DNA from: Pseudanabaena biceps PCC 7429
GTDB taxonomy: Bacteria; Cyanobacteriota; Cyanobacteriia; Pseudanabaenales; Pseudanabaenaceae
Assembly: GCF_000332215.1 (NCBI RefSeq)
Contig: NZ_ALWB01000026.1
Span: 1 to 32,774, forward strand
DNA length: 32,774 bases
Direction of reading: 5' to 3'
The translations under genes were made by a program, and so were the position numbers. Shown piece after piece: positions 16,558-29,900 of the stretch (position 1 is the stretch's first letter; each line of letters opens with the position of its first letter). The notes beneath the pieces were generated by a model, which searched no databases, was not told the origin of the DNA, and saw nothing but the letters and a program-made list of their open reading frames with translations.

Positions 16558-17784
16558 TTAATCACCAACTTTCAAATCAAAACGGAGAGACGTTTTCTTG
16601 TAATCTTCTCTAAACTTTTCGGGTTTAAGATTATTTGCTCTGTTCCGAAAAGATTTTCTGAAAGATTTATCATCATCGAATCCACAAATACAGGAAATTT
16701 CTCCGATACTTTTCTCGGTTGTAATTAAAAGATGCTTTGCCTTCTCTATACATAAAAAGAGATAATACCTTAAACATGCTATTCCCATTTTTTCACAGTG
16801 ATTTTTAAATGAGTTTTCATGTTTATATCTATCATAGTCTAGCTTTCTTGATAGGAACTGAAGCAAAGTTTCATTGCCCATTTGAAACTCAAATGCTAGA
16901 GATGAATCTGGATTCTCAACCAATTCATGAATTAAATTAAATAGCTTTTTCTGATCAGAAATCAACATTCTTTGATTCTCTTCTACTAATCCAGACAAAA
17001 AAACGTTTTTTCTGTCAATATAATATTGATAAGGTGTTTTTTTTAAGTCATTTTTAAACGCATCTAGCCAATACAAAGATTCTTCTACTGGAAATTTTTC
17101 TATCAATTCTTCAATCGTAATTGGTTGATTTGTTATTACTTTATCGTCAAAATATTCAATGATCTCTTTAACTTGTCGAGCCCCGAAATTACATTTAGTT
17201 GACAAATGCTTCCCAGCAATTAACCTCAAAAGATAAGCGATATTCTCCTCAATACGTAACCCAGTATAATCGACAGATAAGTAATTTTGTGTGTATGCGC
17301 TATTCTTTATATCAAAAACAATGTCCTGAATATACTTTTGAATACAAGGATCTTGAATATCTTTTAAAAAGTCAGGGAATAACCCATTAGATTGATAACC
17401 ATTTAGAATTTTATTAAAGAATGCTGGATTAATCCCAAGAAGATTACCATCAACAAAACTGCCAGAATTCACCTTTAAACCATATTCTATTTCACTTGCA
17501 TAAAATGAAAATCCGCTACTATCTGAATTTTTTTTAATCCATTTATCGCCAATAAAGTGAGTATATTCACATTGAGAAGGACGAACATCGAAAACTTCAA
17601 AAAAAGGGACGTATGCCTTATGTTTAATGATTTTTTGAGAAAACTTTTTAAACTCTGTTAACATTATATTATTGCTTGGACTTTCGTATACATCAAAAGG
17701 AGATGTCACTAAAGAACTCATCATCATTTCCATCGATTGTTTATTAAATCCAATCGGATTAAGATCTGTACCTTTTTTATTCAT
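16558..17784 (-). CDS. AraC-family transcriptional regulator with unknown N-terminal domain
   Basis: 408 residues. The C-terminal part (about 338-392) is an AraC/XylS DNA-binding region: CLRYYLFLCIEKAKHLL, then SIGEISCICGFDDDKSFRKSFRNRANNLKPEKFR, matching the second helix-turn-helix and the family signature. The first ~330 residues resemble no sensor domain I know. They contain polar and aromatic stretches typical of a ligand-binding or oligomerisation region. It lies 26 bp downstream of the ABM-like gene on the same strand and is a candidate local regulator of the island. Strongly AT-rich codon use. Confidence 0.75.
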   Translation of the reverse strand: MNKKGTDLNPIGFNKQSMEMMMSSLVTSPFDVYESPSNNIMLTEFKKFSQKIIKHKAYVPFFEVFDVRPSQCEYTHFIGDKWIKKNSDSSGFSFYASEIEYGLKVNSGSFVDGNLLGINPAFFNKILNGYQSNGLFPDFLKDIQDPCIQKYIQDIVFDIKNSAYTQNYLSVDYTGLRIEENIAYLLRLIAGKHLSTKCNFGARQVKEIIEYFDDKVITNQPITIEELIEKFPVEESLYWLDAFKNDLKKTPYQYYIDRKNVFLSGLVEENQRMLISDQKKLFNLIHELVENPDSSLAFEFQMGNETLLQFLSRKLDYDRYKHENSFKNHCEKMGIACLRYYLFLCIEKAKHLLITTEKSIGEISCICGFDDDKSFRKSFRNRANNLKPEKFREDYKKTSLRFDLKVGD

Positions 17785-17810
17785 CGATTTGTTAAATCTA
17801 CTTTTATTAT

Positions 17811-18245
17811 TTATATTTTTAAGATAAATTTCAAGCTTGGCTGAGTAATAAAACGCTTTAAATGATTTTCTGAAGGATTAGTTAAAGGGACAAAATGCCC
17901 CTGATTAGCTAGAAGTTGGGTCACATCAGTCCAAGGAGGCAGTTGATCCCAATTAGTGGGATGATTAATATGAACCGCTTCAGAAGTCCATTCGCTAATT
18001 TTTTCCATAGCTAATTGATGACTGCCACTTAAGTAAAAATTTCTGGCTGACTCTTCGGAAGTCCATAATGTCATTGTCCACATAGACAGATTATGTGTTG
18101 CCATCAATTTCCCTTGTAAATATCCTTCGCTAGCTCTAATTTCTCTCAGAATTTGATCGGTGTAGAATAAAAACGACAACAGGTAACGGAAAGATTTTAG
18201 TTTTAAGCGTGTGACCGATAGATATAACATACATAGTGATTGCAA
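17811..18245 (-). CDS. Dimeric alpha/beta-barrel (ABM-like) protein
   Basis: 144 residues. The pattern LSVTRLKLKSFRYLLSFLF...ASEGYLQGKLMATHNLSMWTMTLWTSEESARNFYLSGSHQLAMEKISEWTSEAVHINH fits antibiotic-biosynthesis-monooxygenase-like domains, which form dimeric ferredoxin-like barrels. Members oxidise or bind small aromatics or haem, and many have no known activity. An internal ATG six codons in (18230) starts closer to the domain and may be the true start. It probably precedes the AraC-type regulator in one transcript. Last island gene before cphA. Confidence 0.6.
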   Translation of the reverse strand: MQSLCMLYLSVTRLKLKSFRYLLSFLFYTDQILREIRASEGYLQGKLMATHNLSMWTMTLWTSEESARNFYLSGSHQLAMEKISEWTSEAVHINHPTNWDQLPPWTDVTQLLANQGHFVPLTNPSENHLKRFITQPSLKFILKI

Positions 18246-18325
18246 CGAAATTGAGGCGATTTCAGATGATTATTATATTTATATAAAATCTCAAGTTTAT
18301 CCAGCAATTTGTTTTATTTGTAACA

Positions 18326-18382
18326 AAAAGTCAAAAAGATGAATGGCGACACAAAGTGTCGCCATTCATCTTTTTGACTTTT
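18326..18382. repeat. 57-bp perfect palindrome, likely cphA terminator
   Basis: A 27-bp perfect stem with loop AAA (core GGCGACAC-AAA-GTGTCGCC) starting 10 bp past the cphA stop codon and ending in T-rich sequence on the minus strand. Fits a terminator, and belongs to the long-palindrome class of the window. Confidence 0.8.
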
Positions 18383-18392
18383 ATTTGATATA

Positions 18393-20987
18393 CTATGGCA
18401 ATTTAGATTTTCGCGATTCAATAATACCAATAGCGAGATCCACTTTGTCAGGGAATACTACAACTAAGCTGCTTTGAGGCGCGCTATCCAAGGCGGCAGC
18501 AAGGGCTTCCGCTTCGTCAAGAATTGTAATACAGGGAATATTGCGATTTACCTCTTCTACTCCCTGACGCAGCAGTTCTGCCACAGCACGAGGTGCACGT
18601 CCCCGTAAGTCCTTATCTTCCTTAATGAAGATCCTCTGAAACATGCTAGCCGCCAGTTGCCCTAACTCGATAATGTCCTCATCGCGCCGATCGCCTGGTG
18701 CGCCAATCACCCCGATCGCTTCGCCACTCCATTTCTGGATAAAATCAGCGATCGCCTTAAATCCCGCAGGATTATGGGCATAGTCTACCAGCGCATGATA
18801 CTTACCCAAGTCAAACAAGTTCATCCGCCCTGGAGTCTGAGCGCTGGAGGCGACAAAGGTGGCTAAGCCTTGACGAATCTGCTCGATTTCTACATCTTGG
18901 GCAAAGGCAGCTAAACTAGCGGCGAGGGAGTTTTGGATATTAAAAGCAGCCCGTCCACCGAGGGTTAGCGGCACGTTTACGGCTTCTTCGATGCGGAGCT
19001 TCCAATCCCCTTTCAAAATTGTTAAAAAGCCATTTTCGTAAACTGCGGCAAGCCCACCTTGGGCAATATGAGACTTAATTAATGGATTCTCAACATCCAT
19101 ACTGAAGTAAGCCACCTTTGCCTCAACTTCCTGCGCCATGGCAACAACCAAGGGATCGTCTGCATTCAATACGGCATAACCTGAGGGGAGAGCCGTTTTT
19201 ACCACGACACTCTTAAGTCTTGCCAAATCTTCAATCGTATCAATGTCGCCAATACCTAGGTGATCGGCGGCAACATTCATCACAACTCCGATATCACAAC
19301 CGTCAAAACCTAAGCCCGATCGCAGAATTCCGCCCCTTGCGGTTTCTAAAATTGCGACTTCCACCGTGGGATCGCGCAGGATCACTTGAGCACTATAGGG
19401 ACCTGTGGTGTCACCCTTTTCGACGAGACATTCACCGATATAAATACCGTCAGTGGTGGTGTAACCTACCCTTTTGCCTGTCTGCTTGAAGATATGGGCA
19501 ATTAGACGGGTAGTAGTGGTTTTTCCATTGGTACCTGTGATCGCCACGATCGGTACTCGCGTTGGCGTTCCCGCAGGAAAGAGCATATCGATCACTGGGG
19601 CGGCAACATTGCGGGGAGTGCCAATACTGGGAGCCGTATGCATCCGAAATCCTGGAGCCGCATTCACTTCCACGATCGCACCATCGGTCTGACGGACTGG
19701 CAAGGAAATATCTTCCGTAACAACATCGATCCCCGCAATATCTAGCCCGATAATTCGGGCGACCCGTTCTGCCAACCAGATGTTTTCGGGATGGATCTCA
19801 TCGGTGCGATCCACTGATACGCCGCCAGTACTGAGGTTTGCGGTTGCCTTGAGGTAGCAGATCTGTCCTTTCGGTGGTACAGAATCTAGGGTAAAGCCCT
19901 GTCTGGCAAGAATATCCATACTCGTGCGATCGATTTCGATACGGGTCAGGACATTGTCATGTCCATCGCCACGACGCGGATCTTGGTTGGTAATTTCAAT
20001 CAACTGGGAAATCGTAGATACACCATCACCCGTGACATTGGCAGGAACCCGTTCAGCAACAGCAACAAATTTGCCATTAATGACCAATACCCGATGATCG
20101 CGCCCCGTGTGAAAACGCTCGACAATCACCTCTTCTGAGACTTCTTGCGCCATGTCAAAGGCAGCGATCGCCTCTTTAATAGTACGGACATCGATAGTGA
20201 TCCCCCTACCGTGATTGCCGTTAAGTGGCTTAATTACGATGGGGAACCCGCCCACTTCGCCGATCGCATCTTCTAGATATTTAGGCGATCGAATAGTCGT
20301 TCCCCTAGGTACGGGCACACCCGAAGCCCTCAAAATGCTCTTGGTACCTTCCTTATCACAGGCTAGCTCTACAGCCAAGATGCCCGTTTTATTGGACAGA
20401 GTTGCTTGAATGCGGCTTTGATGTACGCCATAGCCCAACTGGATCATGGCTCGACTGCCCAGTTCTAGCCAAGGAATTTTTTTTGCCTTAGCTTCGGCAA
20501 CTATGGACTCGGTACTAGGTCCTAACTGACCATCTAGACGGATATCCCTCAAGTCCTTGAGATCTTCTTGTAACTCTTGAGTGGCGTAGGTTCCTGTTTC
20601 TAAAATGCTGGTGCAGATTCTCACTGCTGCACGCGCTGCATAGCGTCCTGCACCTTCGGTTTGATATTCAAATACTACTTGATAGACATTATGTTCGACG
20701 GTAGGTCTGATTGTGCCAAAGTCCACCTTCATGCCGACATAGCCTTGGAGGGCGATCGCAATATCTTTGACAATTTCCGCCAGAAAATCGGCATCGCTAA
20801 TATCGTTGCGCTGAGCGATATCTTTACCTGCTAGACTCGGCAAAACCTTGCATAAACTTTGATAAAAACTAGTTCGTTGTACTTGAAAACCCTCTAAATC
20901 TAATCGCACAACTACAAGCTGATGCCGTTGGATACTCCAATAATTTGAACCACGTAATGTCTGGATTTTGAGAATTTTCATAGTCAA
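18393..20987 (-). CDS. cphA: Cyanophycin synthetase
   Basis: 864 residues, the normal CphA size. It polymerises Asp and Arg into cyanophycin, the nitrogen-storage granule, using ATP. The N-terminal domain begins MKILKIQTLRGSNYWSIQRH. A central ATP-grasp domain (about 220-470) includes PIVIKPLNGNHGRGIT and VEVNAAPGFRMHTAP. The C-terminal Mur-ligase-like domain starts at VAITGTNGKTTTTRLIAHIF (about 483) and holds LVDYAHNPAGF. An ATG two codons inside the chosen start also fits. Its last ~124 bp before the final codons are duplicated at 12941-13064. The usual neighbour cphB (cyanophycinase) is not in the window. Confidence 0.96.
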   Translation of the reverse strand: MTMKILKIQTLRGSNYWSIQRHQLVVVRLDLEGFQVQRTSFYQSLCKVLPSLAGKDIAQRNDISDADFLAEIVKDIAIALQGYVGMKVDFGTIRPTVEHNVYQVVFEYQTEGAGRYAARAAVRICTSILETGTYATQELQEDLKDLRDIRLDGQLGPSTESIVAEAKAKKIPWLELGSRAMIQLGYGVHQSRIQATLSNKTGILAVELACDKEGTKSILRASGVPVPRGTTIRSPKYLEDAIGEVGGFPIVIKPLNGNHGRGITIDVRTIKEAIAAFDMAQEVSEEVIVERFHTGRDHRVLVINGKFVAVAERVPANVTGDGVSTISQLIEITNQDPRRGDGHDNVLTRIEIDRTSMDILARQGFTLDSVPPKGQICYLKATANLSTGGVSVDRTDEIHPENIWLAERVARIIGLDIAGIDVVTEDISLPVRQTDGAIVEVNAAPGFRMHTAPSIGTPRNVAAPVIDMLFPAGTPTRVPIVAITGTNGKTTTTRLIAHIFKQTGKRVGYTTTDGIYIGECLVEKGDTTGPYSAQVILRDPTVEVAILETARGGILRSGLGFDGCDIGVVMNVAADHLGIGDIDTIEDLARLKSVVVKTALPSGYAVLNADDPLVVAMAQEVEAKVAYFSMDVENPLIKSHIAQGGLAAVYENGFLTILKGDWKLRIEEAVNVPLTLGGRAAFNIQNSLAASLAAFAQDVEIEQIRQGLATFVASSAQTPGRMNLFDLGKYHALVDYAHNPAGFKAIADFIQKWSGEAIGVIGAPGDRRDEDIIELGQLAASMFQRIFIKEDKDLRGRAPRAVAELLRQGVEEVNRNIPCITILDEAEALAAALDSAPQSSLVVVFPDKVDLAIGIIESRKSKLP

Positions 20988-23900
20988 GCGTTTTTAAAGG
21001 TGCATCCAATGCCTAAATGTCCAGTGTCTAATCCTAGCGATCTTGTGGATCTGCATTTTGTATAAATTGAACCAAAATTAGATCGGTTAACAATAACTTC
21101 ATTAAGCATGATTCATTAAGCATGGTTCTTAAGGGGCTTTACCCTGAAGTAAATCCCAAAATTTTGTTCAATCTACCGCAAAGTCGTAGTTTTGGCAATT
21201 TCTGCGGTAAGAATGATAGCCCTTAAGATAGCAGATATCGCCGCTCGCTATAGAGGTTCATCGGTATGTTGATGCTGCTGTGGCAAGGTTTCAATTCTGC
21301 CTGGGATCGGTTTTTGGGTGGGCTGCAAACCAGACAACATGCGCGAAAGCTGTAATCCATCGAGAACGGTTTTAGTCTCGCGGATTTTGTGCCATACCGA
21401 TCGCGCCATTAGTAATGAATGCCCCTGCCGTTGCGCATGGATTTCTTCTAAATAGTCCTCGCGTTCGGGTTGATAATCTGCTGATGACAGTTGCAAACTG
21501 ACGTTTTCTGAAGATTGTTTGGTAACGATACGCGCAATTTGGGAAGTGAGTTCGGGGTAGAGCCATGTATAGGCAGGATGTACCGTCAGCTGACAATGGT
21601 GAGTAAGCTTTTCTTCGGGCTGATTTGCCGTCGGACGCTGCAACAGCAGATAAAAATAACCGATCGCTGCTTTGCGTTGGGGTTCATAGACATAACCCGA
21701 TACATCCTGCAAATGATTGATCAGTAATGAACCGTGATTCACCAATTTGTCGAGGGTCTTGGCTCGAAAATCATCAACATTGAGATCGTAAACTTGGCGA
21801 ATATGGGGAGGCATCGCGGCTGTATCGAGTTGATAAAGCAAGCTCGCATCAGCATTGCTGACGGGCATCAGATTGGGCAGATCAGGGCAATGCTGGGCAA
21901 GTTCCGCCAGACTTTCGGTTCCAATCTCCCAATCAGTAAATTGGGCAAGAGGCTGGAATCCATTTTGACGATAGAGGGCGATCGTGTCTTTTTGGTTAAT
22001 ATCGACCTGCAATACCCATGTCCTTGCTTCTAAGCAAGATTCTAGGCAATAGCGGATCAGTTGCGTGCCAACATTATGTTGACCATTCTGAGCTTCGGGC
22101 AAAACCACCACGCGATCAATCTGCCAAGTGCTGCTGTTGTTATTAAAGGGAGAAACCCGAATAAACCCCTGAATAAGGCCATTGCACTCAGAGACATAGG
22201 CTCTTACATAGGGCTTCAGCAAGGTTTGCACAGGGGCAGGGAGCCAACTCGCCAGTTGATGCAGGCTGACTTTTTGCCGACTGCGACAGCCACTCAGATC
22301 GCTAACCGCAATCTGTTCGAGATCGTTAGGCGATGCAAATCGCTGAATGAACTCTAGGTCGCGGTGTTGAAGCGGACGGATCGTATTACCAAGCACTGGA
22401 AAAGGTTGCATAACTGCTTGTGCCAGAGAAATAGTTGGGAAAATTTAGGAATACCGCCTCGAAAAGGATGGCGATTAGGCTCTTGCGGATAAAAAATGTC
22501 CCACCTAGTTGTCTAGCTTCGACTCCGTTCAGCTAACATTGTCTGAGTAAGAAGGTCGAAGCCACAGGTACTTTAATTAATAGCAAGTCCCTTAGCAAGT
22601 TAGTTAATCAACAATTCAATCAACAATCAGGAAAAGACAATTACTAAAATCAGACAAAAACGATTGCCTACCATTTTAGTACAGATCCATCGAAATCGTT
22701 CAAAAAGTAAAGACAACACGAAGCGTCGTCTTTACCTTTTGCCTTAACAAGAAAAAGTTCGATGTTGCAGCGAGGGCATCTGACGACGAATTTGGTCGAT
22801 GCGGGAAGGCTGTATTTCCGCGATCGCGACACCAATACGATCGCCTGCATCAGCGAGGACAATGCCCCAAGGATCGACAATCATGGCATGACCGTGGGAT
22901 TGACGGCGAGGTGTATGCATCCCTACCTGTGCTGGCGCAATCACGTAGCTAGTATTTTCGATCGCCCTAGCTTGTAGTAAAACTTGCCAATGATCTTTGC
23001 CCGTAAATGCAGTAAAGGCGGCTGGTACAAATAAAACATTTGCCCCATTATTAGATAGGTATCGATAAAGCTCTGGGAACCTCACGTCATAGCAAACGGA
23101 TAGCCCTAAGTTGCCATACTTCTCAGAAACGTATACAGGTGGTGATTCCGTACCTGCGAGTACCGTCGCTGACTCCTGATAGGTATTGCCATCGGGAAGG
23201 TTGACATCAAATAAATGCATTTTGCGGTAACGGGCAAGTTCTTCACCTTCACGACCGATGAGCAACGCCGTGTTGTACATTTTGCCTTGATTACCATTAC
23301 TGCTATTAGCAACAGGTACGGGAAAGCCACCACCTAGCAAGAGAATTTGATAGCGTTGGGCGATCGTAATTAGAAACTTTTCGCTCTTTTCTGCAATTTC
23401 TGTAGAAAGTTTGGTCTTTTCCATTTCATCTCCCAAAAACGAAAAGTTTTCAGGTAGACACACTAGTTCTGCTCCTCGATTCACTGCCAGTTGGATCAAA
23501 TCTTCTGCTTGAGCAAGATTTTTATCTACATCAGAGATACTGGTCATTTGTACGGCGGCCGCCAAATATGACTTCATTTCAATCCTTAAAACTTTCCCAC
23601 ATAAATTCGGATGTGCCCTAAAGCACTTACTTTAGATTACCTTGCTATAGCAGCAATTCTCCTTTTTAAAATTAGTTTTAAGTTTAACCACATTAAATCA
23701 ATCAAATTACTACCTTCTCAGTGAATAATTAGGCTTGCGCGGCAAAGCCGCGCAAGCCTAATTATTCACTTTATAACGCCTATTCTTTGGGTGGGAATGG
23801 AGTACTCAAATTAACCTAATTAAATCAACCAAGTTTACCTGTGACAATATAGGCAACCCTCAGCCCCACATTAGTAGCATGATCTGCCATACGCTCTAAG

Positions 23901-26900
23901 TGATGAATGGCTAAAACCATCAGCATTACAGGCTCAGTTTGTTCGCCAAAACACTTTTGGTGAGCGAGCAGATTGTATATATGTTGATAGTCATAATCAA
24001 CGGCATCATCTTTAGCCTTGATTTGTAAGCCAATATTTTCATCTAAGTTGGCGAGGGCTTCTAAGCTCATAGCCAGCATAGCGCGACAGCGGTTAGACAT
24101 GACCTCTAACTCACCAAGGTAAGGAGATGGCGGATAGGGAAAAAGCTTAATCGCGATTTCGCCCAGATTTTCGGCATAGTCACCAATTCGTTCGATATCG
24201 CGGATGAGTTGCATTACGGCACTAAGCAATCTGATGTCACGCGCAACTGGCGACTGAAGGGTAATTAGCTCAATACAATCAGTTTCAATTTGACGATAGA
24301 TTTGATCTATTTGGCGATCTTGAGCGTCAATACGGGTAGCTGATTCAAGATCTCGTTCAAATAGTGCGGCATGGGCAAGAAGAAAAGAATTTTCGACAAG
24401 TGCTCCCATTCTCAAGGAATCTTGTTCTAGGCGGTGTAACTGGCGTTCAAACTCGCTCCTTGTTCGTTTTTGGCTTTGAGATAAGGTTTCGGTCATTGGC
24501 TCCCACCAAAAATAAATGGGATTATAAAGAAATTAGAAAGAAATTAATATACATTTTCTAATTTTGCTTTGATACACATCTTTACATAGTTTGTAAATCT
24601 TGACGGTATTTGCAAATACTATTGTGGATCTAGTAGATCTAGTAGATCCAATAGATCTACTAGATCTATAAGGGACTTGCGAGAAAATAAGATACCAATC
24701 CAGATTTACCAGAATCGGTGGCGCGGCTCCGCCCCGCCACCGATTCTGGTTTTATATTTGGTACTTCATTAAATCGCAAGTCCCTAAGAAAGAACAGAGA
24801 GGTTCGTCTGTTGTCTATAAGTCTGTCTATAACTCTAAAATTGACTTACATCGTAACTTGACTGAGTTCAGTTGCCATTGGTCGATCGCCATCTAGAGCA
24901 ATGTCTATGGAGTTATCTAGCGCATTATTAAATAACACTAATGTGGTTGAAGAATTTTGTTGGAAGCCAATCTGTTCGTAAAACTTTTGTTGATTGGTGG
25001 TCATCAGATAAACTCGCTCGACATTACAAATATGAGGATGTGCTAACACCGTCTGCACCAATTTGCGCCCCAAACCAGAGCCGCGATAATCGGGATGGAT
25101 CACCACATCAAAAATTGTTGCCCGATAAATACCATCACTGGTAGCTCTTGCATGTCCAATCAGCCGATCGCCATCCCATACAGTCACCACTGGCTTAGAG
25201 TTAGCAAGAGCGATCGCTAGCCCCGCTTGAGTCCTTTCCGTTGCCCAAAATGTCCCAACTCGCAATAGTTTTTGTAATTGCTCTAAATCGACCTCTTCTT
25301 GGCGATCGCTAAAGCGAATGTGGCGATGATCCATATGCTTGCTTTCCCGCATTGATTAACCTATTTCCCATAAGGCTGACATATTGGCGATCGTCCCAAT
25401 GTATCTTTTATACCAAGTTAAGAAATGGCGTAGCCATTTCTTAACTTGAAAACCCTTACTAGGTTTAGTTTTTAATTCACGAAAGTGTTGTCACGCTTTC
25501 GTGAATTGGTATTATTGCTATAGCAACAGATACATTAAAAACAGAGAAAGGGCAGTTAGCGATCTTTCTCTGTTATGGCAATTCACTGAAGTGTTGGCTC
25601 ACTCCAGTGAATTAAAAAATAAATCCCGTAAAGTTTTGAGATTCAAAAAATGGCCCTGCCATTTTTTGAATTACGTTTTGGAATTTAGTGTTACTTAGCT
25701 TGCCAAGGTTCTGATAGATAGACCTTCTTCGCTAAACCAACAGACTGTAAGAGATTGATTACGCCCCAAGTTGGATCGATTTCCCACCATTTCAGCCCAG
25801 ACCTTGCCGACTTAGGAAAGGCATGGTGGTTATTATGCCAACCTTCCCCATAGGTTAAAATTGCAGCCCACCAGAGGTTTGTAGAGTGATCTGGATTCTC
25901 CGTAAAGTTTTTGTAACCCCATTTGTGACAAGCAGAGTTAATCAGCCAAGTACTATGCCAAAGAGCCACGGAGCGCACGGCTACGCCATAAACTAAAAAT
26001 GACATACCAAGCCCAGAGAAGCATTGTTCACCAATGATGTATATCAGGGCTGCAAGGGGCACTTGCAACAGCAGAAAATAAACATCTAAAAACTTGTAGT
26101 AAGGATCGTTAGCTAGATCGGGGGCAAATTTGCTGTAATTGGAACGCTGAAAATGTTCTGGCTTGGAGTACATAATCCACATCATGTGGCTCCACCAAAA
26201 GCCTTTATTTGCCGAATAGGGATCCTTTTGATTGTCTTCTGTAAACCCGTGATGCTGACGATGTCCACCCACCCAAAATACTGGACCGCCCTGTAATGCT
26301 AAGGCTCCAATTGTGGCAATGATGTATTCTAACCACTGTGGTACTTGAAAGCTCCGATGGCTAAGCAAGCGGTGATATCCTAAGGTGATGCCGATGCTGC
26401 CAAACAACCAATGTAAAAACACGGTGAGGATTACAGCTTGCCAAGAAAAATAAAAGGGTGCAGCAAGAGCCGCGAGATGAAAAGCACTGAAAAAAGCGAC
26501 ATTCGTCCAGTTCAGTTTCAGTTCAGTTGAGATGGCTTCAGTAGTGGCGGTCATGAAATAACAACTTAAGGGGTGGTGAGGAGATGCAAGTATCACTTAC
26601 AGTTATATATTAAGTCTAACTGCAATCTCCGTAATAATGCAAGTATCACTTGCAAATCATCTCAATGGTACATGCTCTCATGTCTGTATCTCGTATTCCT
26701 ACTCGTCAACGTATAGTGAACACAGCGCTAGAGTTGTTTGCTAGTAAGGGAATCACCGAGACGACTACTCGCCAAATCGCTGACTTCGCTCAGGTCAATG
26801 AAGTAACTTTATTTCGGCATTTTGGGAATAAACATGGTTTATTGCTAGCTGTACTGCAAGAATGTCTGCAAAAATATCTGGTGTTGGCTCAAGTAGGAGA

Positions 26901-29900
26901 GTCGCTCATGGTGTCCGATATCTCTAGTCAGAGCGATCTACGGAGATTTCTCAAGTACTACATTCAAAGTTCGTTAAGGGCGCTCGAAAGCGTGCCTGAA
27001 TTGGTACGATCGCTTGTCGGTGAGGCGGGACAATATCCGCTCGAAAGTCGGCAGGCACTTGCCCAAGGTATTAATCAGGTCAATCAGACGATCGCTACCG
27101 CCATCAATGATGTGTTGGTTAATTCGCGGCTGCAATATTCCCTGCCCCCGATTAAACTCGCTAACTTGTTAAATACCTGTATTTTGGGTTATGCCGTCAT
27201 CACCTTAACCAGTGACGTACAGGCGGTTTGGCGCGATCGCGATGAATTTGTGAGTACCCTTGTGGATATGTTTGTCCAAGAGGTAATCCCTACCACCCAA
27301 GCTAGACCTATTATCGATATTCCTGCGGAGACAGTCCGCGATATCATCCTCCAAGCCAAAAAATGTAGTCCTAGGGACTATGCGATCGCCTATTTATTAT
27401 TTGGTGCGGGGATGACCGCCCAAAATTTAACTAATTTGCGCCTCCAAGACTATCAAATCCAAGCTAATCACGGACTTTTGCGCACGCAAGCATCTCAGGA
27501 GACCAATCTTAACGGACGCTTAGTACCACTCAATCAAAAAATTCTTGGTCATCGCTACGGCTCCGCAACTAATAATCCTCTCAGTGCCTATCTCAAGATC
27601 CGCCAAAAGGATCTTAAAGATCCCAAGGCGACTCACGATACGGAGTCAATGTTTCTCAGTGGCGATCGCCAACCGCTATCCTTAGAAGAGGTCGAACAGC
27701 TATGGGAGCGTTGGACACAGCCCTATCGCAATCTCGATGGTTCGCCCTTAACCCTCGATCAAGCTCGCCATACTTGGTGTATTGAAATGCTGGCAAGGGG
27801 CATGGATGTTGATAGCTTTTGTATTATTAGTGGCATCAAAACTAAAGAATTGCAGGCTTACCAAACTCGTCTAAATGAAAAATTAGCCATCGATAAAGCG
27901 ATCGCCCTTGATGCTTAAAACCAATAAATCATCCAAGAATTTCCATCTTTCCCTGATGGTTTCTTGGTTTTATTTCTTGAACTTAGTGTATAATTCGGGC
28001 GTTTAATGTAGTCGCTTTGGCGAACACATTTAATTCAATGTTTTTAAATGATTTCATTGCGTGAGATACGGAGCATCTTTTTTTTGAGAGGCAAACAAGT
28101 TGGCATTATCGGCATTTAGATCGGCATTTCCAATTGAAGTTTTGGGTAGAAAAGCAAAGTGAGAGTTCCCCTAGACTGTTACCGCATTCTTGGTTTGACA
28201 CATCTGTCAGGGCTAGACAAGATCCATCAAGCCCACCGCGATCGCCTGCTCTCCATGCCGAGGCGCGAATATTCTGATGCCGCGATCGCCTCTCGCAAAC
28301 GCATTATCGATAAAGCCTACGAAACCCTGATAGACCGCGATCGCCTTGAAGGGGTAAATGCCAATGAGTCCCTCGAAGTAGAGAGCGATCGACCAGTTTT
28401 AACCTTACCGCCTCAAATTGAAGCCGATGAAAAGGACTTTGCAGGGCTATTACTAATTTTGTACGAACTCGGCGAATCCGAGAAAGTCTTATCCCTCGCC
28501 AGACCCTATTACGATCCTGAAGAAGCCGAGCATCAGTCGGCAAGAATTTCCCCCCACGACCCCGATCTACTGCTCTCCGTATCGCTATCTTACCTAGATC
28601 TCGGTCGTGAATACTGGAAACAAGGTCAATATGAGGCAGCGGCTTCCTCCCTAGAAGCTGCCCAAGAAATCCTATTACGTGAAGGTTTATTTCTAAGTAT
28701 TCGCAGTGAGATTCAAGCCGATTTATTTCGACTGCGACCCTATCGCATCCTAGAATTGTTGGCAACTCCTGACAATCACACCAGCGAACATCGCAAAGGA
28801 ATGTCCCTTTTGCAGGAGATGTTGGATGCAAGACGCGGCATTGACGGTTCGGGGAATGACTATTCCAGCTTAGGTATTGATGATTTTTTGCGGTTTATCC
28901 AGCAATTGCGTAGCTACATGACCGCGATCGAGCAGCAAACATTGTTTGAAGAAGAAGCGCGTCGTCCCTCAACCGTAGCCACCTATCTCGCCGTATATGC
29001 CCTAATTGCCCGTGGCTTCTCCCAGAGGCAGCCTGCCCTGATCCGTCGCGCGAAGGGTTTACTCGTCAAACTCAGTGCCAAGCAAGATATTTATTTAGAA
29101 AAAGCAGTCTGTGCGCTGTTGCTCGGTCAGACGGAAGAGGCAAGCGCGGCGATCGACAATAGTAGCGAGCAGGAGCAAATCGCTTTTATCCGCCAAAACT
29201 CAGAGGGTGCTCCCGATCTATTGCCTGGACTCTGTCTCTATAGCGAGCGTTGGATGCAAGAAGAGGTATATCCCCATTTCCGCGACTTAATGAGCCAGAT
29301 CGTCTCACTCAAAGATTATTTTGCTGACGAACAGGTTCAAGCCTATCTAGAGGAATTGCCCAACACTGGTGCGCTCTCTTCGGAATGGACTTCCCCCGTG
29401 GGTGGCGATCGCCTAGGATTATTATCTTCTCTAGAAAATGTCCCCAATAGCGGACGTAGTTTCGAGCCAAACCCTGCGATTTCCAGTCCAGAGCCAAAAC
29501 TCTCTACCTATGCTCCTGAAACACCTAATCGTTTTCAGCGTTCAGTAGCGCCTGTAATCGAGCGCCCCTCCTATAGTGCCAATGGCACTAGCAATACCAG
29601 AGATCTATCGAGTACGCGTCGCCTTGGTAATGTCCCACCACCCCGAACTTCAGCAAGAACGGTTAATGAACCCGTTCGGGAAATCAAGCGACCTGTGCAA
29701 GCACAAAGCCCCGTAACTCCACCTAAGCGCAGCAGGTTTAATGTCGGACGTTTGATCGTCGTCATCGTCCTTGCGATCGCGCTCCTAGCGGGATTTATTT
29801 CGTTATTAGTTTGGGCAATTCGCTCCTTAAGCGGTAGCCCTCGTCTAGAGAGCATCACCCTCGAAAAACCGATCGCGACATTAGTGCAATCGATCAAAGA